Both the position numbers and the translations under genes were made by a program. 64,000 bases of DNA from Ensifer sp. IC4062 (GTDB lineage Bacteria; Pseudomonadota; Alphaproteobacteria; Rhizobiales; Rhizobiaceae), in assembly GCF_020193575.1 (NCBI RefSeq), contig NZ_JADYVD010000043.1, positions 1 through 64,000 of the forward strand, read 5' to 3'. The notes under the pieces are model-generated. The model had not been told where the DNA came from. It worked only from the letters and a program-made list of their open reading frames with translations, and made no database searches. Below are positions 43,923-52,886 of this stretch, piece by piece. Within the stretch, counting starts at the first letter, position 1; each line of letters starts with the position of its first letter.

Positions 43923-44723
43923 ATGAATCAACCCTTATTAGCAAGGCTTGGCGCGGCCTGCCGCACACGTGCGCTGATGTTGGCGGTTGCCGGGAGCGCG
44001 GCTGCGTGGCCAGTCTCGGCGCAGGACACGATCGATCCGGACGCCGATCGGATCCTCGCTGCGATGAGCGAGAATCTCAAGTCAATGCCGACGCTAAGTG
44101 TCGAGTATGACGCCGATCAGGAAGTCGTCGATCTGCAGGGCCAGAAGATCCAGTATAGCGCATCCGGCTCTATTGCACTCGATCGCGCGAAGGGTTTCCG
44201 CATGAAGCGCATGGGCCCCTTTGCCCAGGCGGAGGTGATTTTCGACGGCAATACGATATCGCTGCACGACCAGAGCACAAACGCGTACGCGCAACTGCAA
44301 AGTCCCGGCCCCAGCGTTGAAGATGCGACAGAGGAGCTTCGCACCACAACCGGACTTGATGCTCCAGGAGCGGATCTGCTGGCAAGCGACCCCTATGCCG
44401 TACTCACTGACGGCGTGACCGAGGGCGCCGTTGTCGGATCGGCATTCGTCAACGGCGTGGAATGCGATCATCTCGCCTTTAGGACCGATATCGTCGACTG
44501 GCAAATCTGGATCAGCAAGGGCAGCAAGCCTTTGCCGCTTAAGTATGTCATCACGACCAAATGGACGACCGGGGCGCCGCAATATTCACTACGGCTCAGC
44601 AACTGGAAGTCAGATGGGATCGAAGCCGCACAGTTTAAGTTCACGCCGCCACCGAACGCCAACAAGCTCGAACAGGTCCATGCCGATGTCACCGGCGAAC
44701 TTTCACTGGAGACGGTGCAATGA
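43923..44723 (+). CDS. DUF2092-type periplasmic protein
   Basis: A 266-residue secreted protein: signal peptide RALMLAVAGSAAAWPVSA-QDTIDPDAD. The mature domain shows DADRILAAMSENLKSMPTLS, YSASGSIALDRAKGFRMKRM, VIFDGNTISLHDQSTNAYAQ and LSLRLSNW-like beta strands of the LolA/LolB-like fold assigned to DUF2092. ATG 43923 has AGGTG upstream; longer frames start before the signal peptide. Its stop overlaps the next start (ATGA). The family has no established function; the fold suggests lipid or lipoprotein handling in the periplasm. Confidence 0.8.
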   Translation: MNQPLLARLGAACRTRALMLAVAGSAAAWPVSAQDTIDPDADRILAAMSENLKSMPTLSVEYDADQEVVDLQGQKIQYSASGSIALDRAKGFRMKRMGPFAQAEVIFDGNTISLHDQSTNAYAQLQSPGPSVEDATEELRTTTGLDAPGADLLASDPYAVLTDGVTEGAVVGSAFVNGVECDHLAFRTDIVDWQIWISKGSKPLPLKYVITTKWTTGAPQYSLRLSNWKSDGIEAAQFKFTPPPNANKLEQVHADVTGELSLETVQ

Positions 44724-45046
44724 AGATGCGCAAGCTGAACGAAAAGATGCTGTCCGTCGCGATCGCCGGTCTAGCAATGATTGCGGCGGACACTTTTGGT
44801 CCCAAGCCGTTCGGCTCGTTCGTATCCGAGGCGCAGGCGGTCGTAGGGCGTCCATTGACACCAGCTAGTGTCGCCGGCGTTGCCCGCCGCACCACGCGCC
44901 GAGTGATCCGCCGCTCCACGGTGTATGTCGCCACGTTGCCCGCGGGCTGCGTCAGCACCAGCGTTAACGGCGTCGTCGTGTGGCGTTGCGGCGGCGTCTA
45001 CTACCAGCCGTACGGCGGGCGTTACGTCGTCGTCTACATCGATTGA
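44720..45046 (+). CDS. Small secreted protein of unknown function, coupled to the DUF2092 gene
   Basis: A 108-residue protein with an N-terminal hydrophobic signal (KMLSVAIAGLAMIAADTF, cleavage near AQA-VVGRP). It continues with a basic stretch RRTTRRVIRRS and a compact C-terminal motif LPAGCVSTSVNGVVVWRCGG followed by VYYQPYGGRYVVVYID, with two cysteines that could form a disulfide. Start overlaps the DUF2092 stop. I do not recognise a named domain; the C-terminal pattern recurs in short rhizobial secreted proteins encoded beside DUF2092 and DUF1254 genes, to my recollection. Confidence 0.75.
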   Translation: MKMRKLNEKMLSVAIAGLAMIAADTFGPKPFGSFVSEAQAVVGRPLTPASVAGVARRTTRRVIRRSTVYVATLPAGCVSTSVNGVVVWRCGGVYYQPYGGRYVVVYID

Positions 45047-45092
45047 ACTCAGTGCATTGCATCGCAACTCAATTTTTCACTGGAGGGATGAA

Positions 45093-46535
45093 ATGGATAT
45101 TACACGTCGTGACTTGACGGCCGCCGGTCTTGGGGTATTGGCGGCAGGTTCGCTCGGCAAACCGGTGATGGCCGCTGACGGTTTGGTGGCGGATTTGCCG
45201 GAAGGGCTGGATGAATTCGCGCTCGCCGTCGAGGCGTATATTTATGCCTATCCTTTGGTAACGATGGAAGTGACCAGGCGGGTGATTACCAACGTCGCGG
45301 AACCCGAAGGAACCCGTGGCCCCATGGGGCACCTGATCAAGCTGCGCCAGTATCCAGACGCCAAGTTTCGGGACGTGACCGCACCGAACGCCGATACCCT
45401 TTATACGACGGCTTTCTTCGATGTGGGCGATGAGCCCTGGGTCGTCAGCCTGCCCGACCTGAAGGATCGCTACGCCCTGTTTCCGATGCTGGATGGCTGG
45501 ACGACCGTATTCGATGTCCCGGGAAAACGCACCACGGGCACCGAGGCGCAGACATTCGTGGTTACCGGGCCTGGCTGGGAAGGCACACTTCCCGAAGGCG
45601 TGACCCAATACAAATCTCCGACGAGCATCGTTTGGCTGCTTGGACGCATCTATTGCACCGGTACCCAGGAGGACTACGCCGAAGTTCATAAGCTCCAGGA
45701 CGAAGTGAAGCTCTATCCCTTGAGTGCCTGGGGCAAGGACTGGGCAGCACCGAAGGGCAAGGTCGATCCGGCCATCGATATGGAGACTGCCGTTCGCGAG
45801 CAAGTCAACAGCATGGACGCCATCGAGTACTTCACCCTCTTTGCCGAGCTTCTGAAAAGAAATCCGCCGACCGACGCGGATGCACCGATGGTCGCCAAGC
45901 TCGCCGAACTCGGTATCGTTCCCGGCCAGGACTTCGACAAGGCCAAGTTCGATCCGGCCTTTGTGAAGCGCGTTCCCGAGCTCGGCTTCGCACGCATCAT
46001 GACGCATTTCAAATTCAGCGGCGGCGACGTGCAGGATATCGATGGCTGGGGCTTCACCACAAAGACCGGCATTTACGGTACCAACTACATTCAGCGCGCC
46101 CTGATCACCGCGATCGGCCTCGGGGCAAACCGGCCACAGGATGCGATCTATCCGACGTCGTTGAAGTCCGGCGGCGGAGTGATCAAGCGGGCATATAACG
46201 GGTCCGAGAAGTACGTTCTGACGTTCAAGAAGGGACTCATGCCGCCCGTCTCGGGATTCTGGTCATTGACTATGTATGACGCGGACTACTTCTTTGTCGA
46301 CAATCCGCTGAATCGCTACTCGATCAGCGCAAGAGAGCCACTCAAGGCAAATCCGGATGGCTCGATCGACCTGTTGATTCAGCATGAATCACCGGGCGCA
46401 GACAAGGAATCGAACTGGCTCCCGGCGCCCAAAGGAAAGTTCATCCTCATGATGCGCCTCTACTGGCCCAACGAGAGCAATCCCTCCATCATTGATGGTT
46501 CTTGGACGATACCGCCGGTGAAGAAGGTGAGCTGA
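45093..46535 (+). CDS. DUF1254/DUF1214-domain protein, Tat-exported
   Basis: A 480-residue protein with a twin-arginine signal (DITRRDLTAAGLGVLAAGSL). The DUF1254 region reads EFALAVEAYIYAYPLVTMEV, then RDVTAPNADTLYTTAFFDVG and YALFPMLDGWTTVFDVPGKR. The C-terminal DUF1214 region includes GLMPPVSGFWSLTMYDADYF, YSISAREPLKANPDGSIDLL and LMMRLYWPNESNPSI. ATG 45093 has TGGAGGGA upstream. No enzymatic activity is established for the family; it is common in bacterial periplasms next to sulfatases and channels. Followed by a hairpin. Confidence 0.88.
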   Translation: MDITRRDLTAAGLGVLAAGSLGKPVMAADGLVADLPEGLDEFALAVEAYIYAYPLVTMEVTRRVITNVAEPEGTRGPMGHLIKLRQYPDAKFRDVTAPNADTLYTTAFFDVGDEPWVVSLPDLKDRYALFPMLDGWTTVFDVPGKRTTGTEAQTFVVTGPGWEGTLPEGVTQYKSPTSIVWLLGRIYCTGTQEDYAEVHKLQDEVKLYPLSAWGKDWAAPKGKVDPAIDMETAVREQVNSMDAIEYFTLFAELLKRNPPTDADAPMVAKLAELGIVPGQDFDKAKFDPAFVKRVPELGFARIMTHFKFSGGDVQDIDGWGFTTKTGIYGTNYIQRALITAIGLGANRPQDAIYPTSLKSGGGVIKRAYNGSEKYVLTFKKGLMPPVSGFWSLTMYDADYFFVDNPLNRYSISAREPLKANPDGSIDLLIQHESPGADKESNWLPAPKGKFILMMRLYWPNESNPSIIDGSWTIPPVKKVS

Positions 46536-46551
46536 TCCTGTTAGCGTGCAT

Positions 46552-46584
46552 GCAGCAGCCACGGCTTCGGTTCGTGGCGGCTGC
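46552..46584 (+). terminator. Terminator-like hairpin after the DUF1254 gene
   Basis: GCAGCAGCCACG (46552-46563) pairs with CGTGGCGGCTGC (46573-46584) with one mismatch around a nine-base loop, 17 bases after the stop. No long T-run, but the position suits transcript ending. The next gene starts 160 bases later. Confidence 0.45.
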
Positions 46585-46747
46585 AAATACGAACTATCGG
46601 CGTCCACGTCCCTCAGTGGGAGCATGGTGCGATCGAGATACAGAGCCCCAATCCAGATGAATGAAACCACGTTGGCTTCGGTCCTGTCCTTGTTTTTTGG
46701 AGACCAATTTTTGACAAATGGGGTCTGATCCAGTGGACCGGGCTTTT

Positions 46748-48760
46748 ATGTACATCCTTCGGCCTCTGCTATTCAGTTTGTTCCTCTGCCTTTTTGGGCT
46801 TACTGAACTACAGGCGCAAACACCTGCGGCCCGAAGTGCGCAACCGTCCAAGGTGGCCGAACTGCTGCGTCTTCTCGAGGATGAGGATGTAAGAGTCTGG
46901 CTGGAGCAGAAGCAAGCGGCCGTTTCCGAGCCCCGCGACAATGAGGCAGTGTGGTTTATCGAGGAATGGGAAGCTCGAGCGCGCGCCCGTTTCAACGCGC
47001 TCCTTTCCGCAGTACCGCGCGTCCGCGGTGAACTTTCCCGTGTCGTGTCTGCGGTTCGGCAAGAGGCGCGGGGCAGCGGTTTGGCGCCCGCAGCGCTGGT
47101 GCTCGCTATCATCGCAGGCATTGCGTTTGGCACCGAATGGCTCTTTCGTCGTTCAGTGCCAGCGGTACCGTTGCCCAATCTTCTTTTGAGGCAAGCCTAC
47201 ACGGAGTTTTTGACGCTTTCGATATTCACGGCAACCGTTGCGGTCCTCTTTTTCCTATTTGCCTGGCCGCCACTCATACGTGTGGTCGTTCTCTACTCGC
47301 TCGTTGCATTGATCGCCTACAGGCTCGCGGCCGTGCTCGTCCGCATCGCGCTGGCCGCGTCCATAGTATCGGCCCGCTCCTATTTGCGGATCCGGATATT
47401 TGTCGCATTGCTGGCAGCAACGATGGCATTCTCGGCCATATGCGCGCGGCTTGCAGTTGCAGCCGACGTCCGGTCGGTTCTCGCTGTCGGATTGTCCATT
47501 CCGCTTGTCGTTATAGCAGTCGCGATGATCTGGGGTGAGCGCTCCAGCGAAGTCCGATCTTTGCAAGGCCGTGTCTCTCGCGCTATGGGCATCTCGGGCG
47601 CGGTCTTGCTGTGGCTGCTCTGGTGCAGCGACTTCCTGGCTTTATTTTGGCTCGGCATGATGCTTGTCCTCGTACCGCACGCTTTGTCGATTGCCGACAG
47701 CCTGACCCTTTCATTCTCGCCGTCGCGCTCACGCGGAGGGGACCCTCCGGCCCCGAGGACGGTCCTGCTCGTTCGCGGGACGCGGGCCATTATCCTCATT
47801 GCAGCGGTCGACTGGGTCGCATTCGTTTGGCGCCACAACTTCCCTTTTGTTTCCGGTGAAGTGACATTGATTCGGACGATCATTGCCGGGGCATTCAACA
47901 GCGTCGTGATCCTGCTCATAATCGACCTCGTCTGGCAATTGGCAAAAGCCTACATTGCCCGCAAGTTGAGCGACGTTGGCGATGAAGGGGCGCTCCCATC
48001 AAACGCGCTCGCGCGAGAAAGCCGGCTTCGCACTTTGCTGCCTGTTTTCCGCAACGCATTGGCAGCAGCACTTCTCTGTGTCGCGGTGCTCACGGTTCTT
48101 TCGGAGATGGGCGTCCAGATCGGCCCGCTGGTCGCCGGCGCGGGCGTGATCGGCGTTGCCATAGGATTCGGCTCGCAGACCCTGGTCAAGGACGTCGTCA
48201 GTGGCATTTTCTATCTTCTGGACGATGCCTTCCGGGTCGGGGAATACATCGAAGCAGGAAACTATATGGGCGTCGTGGAATCCTTCAGCCTTCGTTCCGT
48301 GCGGCTGCGGCACCACCGTGGGCCGATCTTCACCGTACCCTTTGGTTCGCTTGGCGCGATCAAGAATGCCAGCCGAGACTGGACTGTCGACAAATTCCGC
48401 ATCCGCGTTCCTTTCAAAACCGATCTCGATAAAGTCCGCAAGCTCATCAAGAACATCGGCGGGCAATTGCAGGCCGATCCGGAATTCAGTTCGTCCTTTA
48501 TCGAACCGCTCAAGCTCAAGGGCGTGGAACAGATCGGCGAATACGGCATCGAACTCGGCGTGGCCTTCACCTGCAAGCCAGGTGAACAGACCATGATCCG
48601 TCGCAGGGCTTATACGATGCTGATGCAGGCCTTTCGTGACAACGGGATCGACTTCGCTCAGCCGATAGTCCAGGTCAGTGGTGACGACAAGGATACGGCC
48701 GCCGCGGCGCTCGCGATGCGGCAGCTTCCAGGCGCCGCTGCCACGCCAACCTCGAGTTGA
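46748..48760 (+). CDS. Large mechanosensitive ion channel of the MscS family
   Basis: A 670-residue membrane protein. It has a signal peptide (MYILRPLLFSLFLCLFGLTE, cleavage near LQA-QTPAA), a periplasmic helical region (VAELLRLLEDEDVRVWLEQK), many hydrophobic helices, and the MscS pore and beta-domain: VGIGPLVAG-type helix seen as IGPLVAGAGVIGVAIGFGSQ, TLVKDVVSGIFYLLDDAFRV, GEYIEAGNYMGVVESFSLRS and HRGPIFTVPFGSLGAIKNAS. Considerably larger than E. coli MscS (286) and closer to YnaI/MscK-like architectures. ATG 46748 is preferred over 46718 because the signal peptide begins there. Confidence 0.93.
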   Translation: MYILRPLLFSLFLCLFGLTELQAQTPAARSAQPSKVAELLRLLEDEDVRVWLEQKQAAVSEPRDNEAVWFIEEWEARARARFNALLSAVPRVRGELSRVVSAVRQEARGSGLAPAALVLAIIAGIAFGTEWLFRRSVPAVPLPNLLLRQAYTEFLTLSIFTATVAVLFFLFAWPPLIRVVVLYSLVALIAYRLAAVLVRIALAASIVSARSYLRIRIFVALLAATMAFSAICARLAVAADVRSVLAVGLSIPLVVIAVAMIWGERSSEVRSLQGRVSRAMGISGAVLLWLLWCSDFLALFWLGMMLVLVPHALSIADSLTLSFSPSRSRGGDPPAPRTVLLVRGTRAIILIAAVDWVAFVWRHNFPFVSGEVTLIRTIIAGAFNSVVILLIIDLVWQLAKAYIARKLSDVGDEGALPSNALARESRLRTLLPVFRNALAAALLCVAVLTVLSEMGVQIGPLVAGAGVIGVAIGFGSQTLVKDVVSGIFYLLDDAFRVGEYIEAGNYMGVVESFSLRSVRLRHHRGPIFTVPFGSLGAIKNASRDWTVDKFRIRVPFKTDLDKVRKLIKNIGGQLQADPEFSSSFIEPLKLKGVEQIGEYGIELGVAFTCKPGEQTMIRRRAYTMLMQAFRDNGIDFAQPIVQVSGDDKDTAAAALAMRQLPGAAATPTSS

Positions 48761-48798
48761 TTGGCTTGATTGCGTCGAATTCCACCTGAAGGGGAACT

Positions 48799-49255
48799 AT
48801 GGACACGCCGCCTATCATCAACGATTTCGTCGCGGTCATACAAGCATCTCTTGCACCTGTCTTTCTTTTGGCGGGCACGGCAGGCTTTGTGAACATCTAC
48901 GCCACTCGCCTTGGGAGAGTGTCGGATCGCCTGAACGAGGTCGCGGATAGGGGCGAGCAAAGCAAGGCATTTCGCATGCACCTCGCCTTACCTGCGGCGA
49001 CGGACGCTCGCGCTTGAGATCGCGGTGGCACTGGGCGTGACGGCTGGCATTTGCACGGGCGGCGCAACCTTAAATCTTCTCGCCGGGGCGCTTGCTATCG
49101 GGCTCCGCCAAGAAAATCTATTCTGGTTCTTTGGCGGCGCCATAGTCTCACTCATACTATCGCTCGTCGCATTTTTGTTTGAATTGCTTATCGCCGGGCG
49201 GAACATGTTGCGGCAGATCCGAATGGATACAGCCGCAGAACACAAGGCTGACTGA
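48799..49255 (+). pseudogene. DUF2721 membrane protein, frameshifted
   Basis: The first frame (MDTPPIINDFVAVIQASLAP, VFLLAGTAGFVNIYATRLGR, VSDRLNEVADRGEQ) breaks near 48980-48995. The second half, beginning LRRRTLALEIAVALGVTAGI in another frame and continuing NLLAGALAIGLRQENLFWFF to AAEHKAD, completes a typical DUF2721 protein of about 150 residues with three membrane helices. A single missing or extra base explains it. Both halves are otherwise well conserved, so recent inactivation or a sequencing error are both possible. Confidence 0.75.
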
Positions 49256-49443
49256 GCGCCATTATCGAAATTTCCGAAAGTGCACCGTTTCGGGTGGCTC
49301 GTGCTGCACCCGTCGAGACTATTTGAACATGCCGTTTCTGACCCCAAGATGGCATCAAATGGCAAGCGACGCGCTTGCGCTTGCTGTAACGCGGTAACCA
49401 AGCGTTGCGAACGTGTTGTCACCATGGGGATCAAGGGGGAAGC

Positions 49444-50430
49444 GTGACGTTGGAATCGGCTCACGGAACCGTCGTTGCTGGACGTGCACGCGCCGGCATG
49501 ACCTTCATCGAAGGCGGAACCTTCTCGATGGGGTCGGACGGACACTATCCCGAAGAGGCGCCAGCGCATCGCGTTAGCGTCGATGGCTTTCATATCGATG
49601 AAACGCCTGTGACGAACGCCGAGTTTTCGGAGTTTGTTGCGGCGACCGGTTATCGCACATTTGCGGAGTCTCCCCCTGATCCACGGGACTATCCCGGTAT
49701 TTTGCCGGAGATGCTGTTTGCCGGTTCATTGGTATTTCATCAGCCGAATGGGGCCGTTGATCTGCAAGACTGGGCTCAATGGTGGTCCTTTCTGAAGGGG
49801 GCCTGCTGGCGTCATCCATACGGCCCCGGAAGCAACATCAAAGGGCTGGATGACCATCCGGTCGTTCATGTTTCCTATCACGACGCGCTCGCATACGCGC
49901 GGTGGAGGGACAAAGATCTTCCAACAGAGGCCGAGTGGGAATTTGCTGCCAGAGGCGGTCTAGACGGCGCCGAATATGCCTGGGGCTCGGAATTTAGCCC
50001 CGCCGGACGGCATCTGGCCAATACCTGGCAGGGGGCCTTTCCGACAATCAATGATGTTCAGGACGGCTATTCGCACACCTCTCCGGTCAAAGCCTTCCCG
50101 CCGAATGGATACGGCCTGTACGACATGATCGGCAATGTTTGGGAGTGGACGTCCGACTGGTTTTCGCCGCGGCACGGGGCAGACGCATCGAAGGCGTGCT
50201 GTATTCCCAAAAACCCGCGCGGCGGGCCCGAAGCCGACAGCTACGATCCCTGCCAGCCCGAGATTAGAATTCCGCGCAAGGTCTTGAAGGGCGGATCGCA
50301 CCTTTGTGCGCCCAACTATTGCCGTCGCTATCGTCCCGCGGCGCGGCATGCCGAAGCGATAGACACCTCGACGTGTCATGTAGGTTTCAGATGTGTTGTC
50401 AGACCAGGAGGGTCGTATGAAGTCACCTAA
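49444..50430 (+). CDS. Formylglycine-generating enzyme (sulfatase-modifying factor)
   Basis: A 328-residue protein of the FGE-sulfatase (SUMF1) fold: MTFIEGGTFSMGSDGHYPEE, HRVSVDGFHIDETPVTNAEF, VVHVSYHDALAYARWRDKDL, PTEAEWEFAARGGLDGAEYA, NGYGLYDMIGNVWEWTSDWF and GGSHLCAPNYCRRYRPAARH closing with CHVGFRCV. The two cysteines of LCAPNYC correspond to the catalytic copper-binding pair of genuine FGE, so this copy should be active. GTG 49444 has GGGGGAAGC directly upstream. Its end overlaps the start of the sulfatase gene by 14 bases: enzyme and substrate are made together. Confidence 0.93.
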   Translation: MTLESAHGTVVAGRARAGMTFIEGGTFSMGSDGHYPEEAPAHRVSVDGFHIDETPVTNAEFSEFVAATGYRTFAESPPDPRDYPGILPEMLFAGSLVFHQPNGAVDLQDWAQWWSFLKGACWRHPYGPGSNIKGLDDHPVVHVSYHDALAYARWRDKDLPTEAEWEFAARGGLDGAEYAWGSEFSPAGRHLANTWQGAFPTINDVQDGYSHTSPVKAFPPNGYGLYDMIGNVWEWTSDWFSPRHGADASKACCIPKNPRGGPEADSYDPCQPEIRIPRKVLKGGSHLCAPNYCRRYRPAARHAEAIDTSTCHVGFRCVVRPGGSYEVT

Positions 50431-52795
50431 TCTCGCGAGAACCCGTTGGTTGGGAGCAAGCACGGCACTCCTGCTTTTGAACGCCCCCGCATTGGCCCAG
50501 GAATCGCTGCCTTTTCCGCCGAAGCCGTCAGGGAGCAAGGCGGGACCGACGATAGCTCAGTCCACTTACAGTCCGTTGCCTGCGCAGCCGCGCCTTCCCG
50601 CGAACGCTCCGAACATTGTCGTCATCATGCTCGACGACGTCGGTCCGGCGTTGCCGGACACCTTCGGCGGCGTGATCGAAACGCCGACGTTGAGCCGTCT
50701 TGCAGAAGACGGCGTGTCCTACAATCGCTTTCACAATGCCGCCATGTGCTCCCCCTCGCGGGCGGCATTGCTGACGGGGCGCAACCATCATCGCGTCGGG
50801 AACGGTCAGATCGCCGAATTGGCAAACGACTGGGACGGCTATACCGGGAGGATACCACGCACCTCCGCAACTGCCGCGAAAGTCCTTGGCTATTATGGCT
50901 ACGCGACCGCAGCCTTCGGCAAATGGCACAACACCCCGGCCAACGAAACGACAGCGGTCGGCCCGTACACAGACTGGCCTGCGGGCGAAGGGATCGGGTT
51001 CGATTATTTCTATGGTTTTCTTGCTGGAGAGTCCTCGCAGTGGGAGCCCGCCGTTGTCGAAAACACGGTCCGCATCGATCCGTCTCACGGCAAGGAAGGC
51101 TACCACTTCACCGAGGACATGACCGACAAGGCGGTATCATGGATGAAGCAGGTGCATGCGCTGACACCGGATCGGCCCTTCTTCATGTATTGGGCGCCCG
51201 GCGCCGCGCATGGTCCGCATCACATCTTCAAGGAATGGGCGGACAAGTACAAAGGCAAATTCGATGACGGCTGGGATGTCATGCGAGAACGCATCTATGC
51301 CCGCCAAAAACAACTCGGATGGATACCGGACAACACGGAACTAACGCCCCGCCCAGATACACTTGCGGGATGGAAGGACATCCCAGAGGATGAGAAGCCG
51401 TTCCAGCGTCGGCTGATGGAGGTCTTTGCAGGCTATACCGAACATGCGGACACTCAGGCGGGGCGGCTGCTCGAGGCCCTCGACGAGCTGGGAATTCGCG
51501 ATAATACTCTCATCTTCTATGTCTGGGGTGACAACGGCTCCAGCGCGGAAGGCCAGAACGGCTCAATCAGCGAGCTTCTGGCGCAGAACGGCATCGCTAC
51601 GGAGATCAAGGATCACATTCGCGCGATGAATGAATTGGGTGGGATGGACGTCCTCGGATCCCCCAAGGCCGACAATATGTATCATGCCGGCTGGGCCTGG
51701 GCCGGTTCTACGCCGCACCGGTCGACCAAGCTGGTCGCTGCCCATTTCGGCGGAACGCGGACGCCGCTCGTGGTCTCCTGGCCAAGCCGGATCAAGCCGG
51801 ACAAGACGCCGCGCTCCCAGTTTCATCATCTCAACGACATCGTACCGACGATCTATGACGTCCTGGATATTCAGCCGCCGAAGCTCGTGGACGGCATCAC
51901 CCAGGACCCGCTCGATGGCGTCAGCATGACCTACACCTTCGACTCTCCCGAGGCTCCGGGGCAAAAGAAGGGACAATACTTTGAGATAATGGGAAGCCGT
52001 AGCTACTATCAGGACGAATGGATAGCCTCGGTCTTCGGGCCCCGTACACCATGGACTCCTGGTCTCGACCCCTCCATCTTCAAATGGTCGCCGGACAACG
52101 ACGTTTGGGAGCTACACGATCTCAGCAATGATTATTCTCAAGCAAAGGATGTGGCGGCTGACCATCCGGAGAAGGTCGAGGAACTGAAGAAGGCTTTCGC
52201 AGTTGACGCGGAAGCCAACAAGGTGTTCCCAGTCGGGGGAGGGTTGTGGTCCGCCGTCTTCCATCCGGAAGATGCGCCGTCCAATCCTGCGACTGAGTTC
52301 CAGTTCACACAAGACGTCGTCGGTGTTCCCGAATTCACGGCTCCGAAGGTAGGAGCCCGCAGCAACCTTGTGACCGTTGAGGCGGAATTGAAGCCGGACT
52401 CAGAAGGCGTGCTCTACGCTTTGGGCGCGTTTTCGGGCGGTGTCGCTTTGTGGGTCGAGAACGGTAAGCTCACCTACGAATACAATCTCTTCGAGATTGA
52501 ACGGACGCGCCTTCAGCCCTCCGAACCGTTGCCGAGCGGCAAGGTCAACATCGAGGTCGAAACGCGCAAGTCCGGCAGCAATCGCGGCGCACCGCTCGAC
52601 GTTGTTATCCGCATCGATGGCAAAGAGGTGGCGAAGGGACGCGTGCCGCGCTCCGCTCCTCTCACGTTCACTGCTAACGACGCTTTTGACGTGGGAAGAG
52701 ACAGCTATTCACCAGTCTCCCTCTCATACTTCGACCGCAAGCCGTTCACCTTCAACGGCAAGATCGAACGTCTGAAGGTCGAGTATTTGAAATGA
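50417..52795 (+). CDS. Cys-type arylsulfatase with C-terminal LamG-like domain, secreted
   Basis: A 792-residue protein: signal peptide (STALLLLNAPALAQ), then the alkaline-phosphatase-like catalytic domain with PNIVVIMLDDVGPALPDTFG (metal-binding Asp pair) and AAMCSPSRAALLTGRNHHRV, whose CSPSR is the C-x-P-x-R formylglycine site. Further active-site pieces are GYYGYATAAFGKWHN, WAPGAAHGPHHIF and IFYVWGDNGSSAEG. A beta-rich tail (about residues 630-790, GVALWVENGKLTYEYNLFEI to DAFDVGRDSYSPVSLSYFDR) looks like a concanavalin/LamG module. CAGGAGG precedes ATG 50417. Substrate unknown; the partner maturase is encoded immediately upstream. Confidence 0.94.
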   Translation: MKSPNLARTRWLGASTALLLLNAPALAQESLPFPPKPSGSKAGPTIAQSTYSPLPAQPRLPANAPNIVVIMLDDVGPALPDTFGGVIETPTLSRLAEDGVSYNRFHNAAMCSPSRAALLTGRNHHRVGNGQIAELANDWDGYTGRIPRTSATAAKVLGYYGYATAAFGKWHNTPANETTAVGPYTDWPAGEGIGFDYFYGFLAGESSQWEPAVVENTVRIDPSHGKEGYHFTEDMTDKAVSWMKQVHALTPDRPFFMYWAPGAAHGPHHIFKEWADKYKGKFDDGWDVMRERIYARQKQLGWIPDNTELTPRPDTLAGWKDIPEDEKPFQRRLMEVFAGYTEHADTQAGRLLEALDELGIRDNTLIFYVWGDNGSSAEGQNGSISELLAQNGIATEIKDHIRAMNELGGMDVLGSPKADNMYHAGWAWAGSTPHRSTKLVAAHFGGTRTPLVVSWPSRIKPDKTPRSQFHHLNDIVPTIYDVLDIQPPKLVDGITQDPLDGVSMTYTFDSPEAPGQKKGQYFEIMGSRSYYQDEWIASVFGPRTPWTPGLDPSIFKWSPDNDVWELHDLSNDYSQAKDVAADHPEKVEELKKAFAVDAEANKVFPVGGGLWSAVFHPEDAPSNPATEFQFTQDVVGVPEFTAPKVGARSNLVTVEAELKPDSEGVLYALGAFSGGVALWVENGKLTYEYNLFEIERTRLQPSEPLPSGKVNIEVETRKSGSNRGAPLDVVIRIDGKEVAKGRVPRSAPLTFTANDAFDVGRDSYSPVSLSYFDRKPFTFNGKIERLKVEYLK

Positions 52796-52886
52796 TCGCT
52801 CAACGCTGAGGGCCTTGGAGCGGCAAACACTTCGTTTGCCGCTCCACTTTCCGCCGGCGTGACGGTGTTGAACAGGAGCAATTGAA

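Noticed and set aside
46690..46747. TTGACAAATGGGGTCTGATCC resembling REP/IS-associated strings upstream of the MscS gene
   Set aside because: Only an isolated match; no hairpin pair, transposase or second copy nearby. An 11-base similarity to part of control block A is probably chance.
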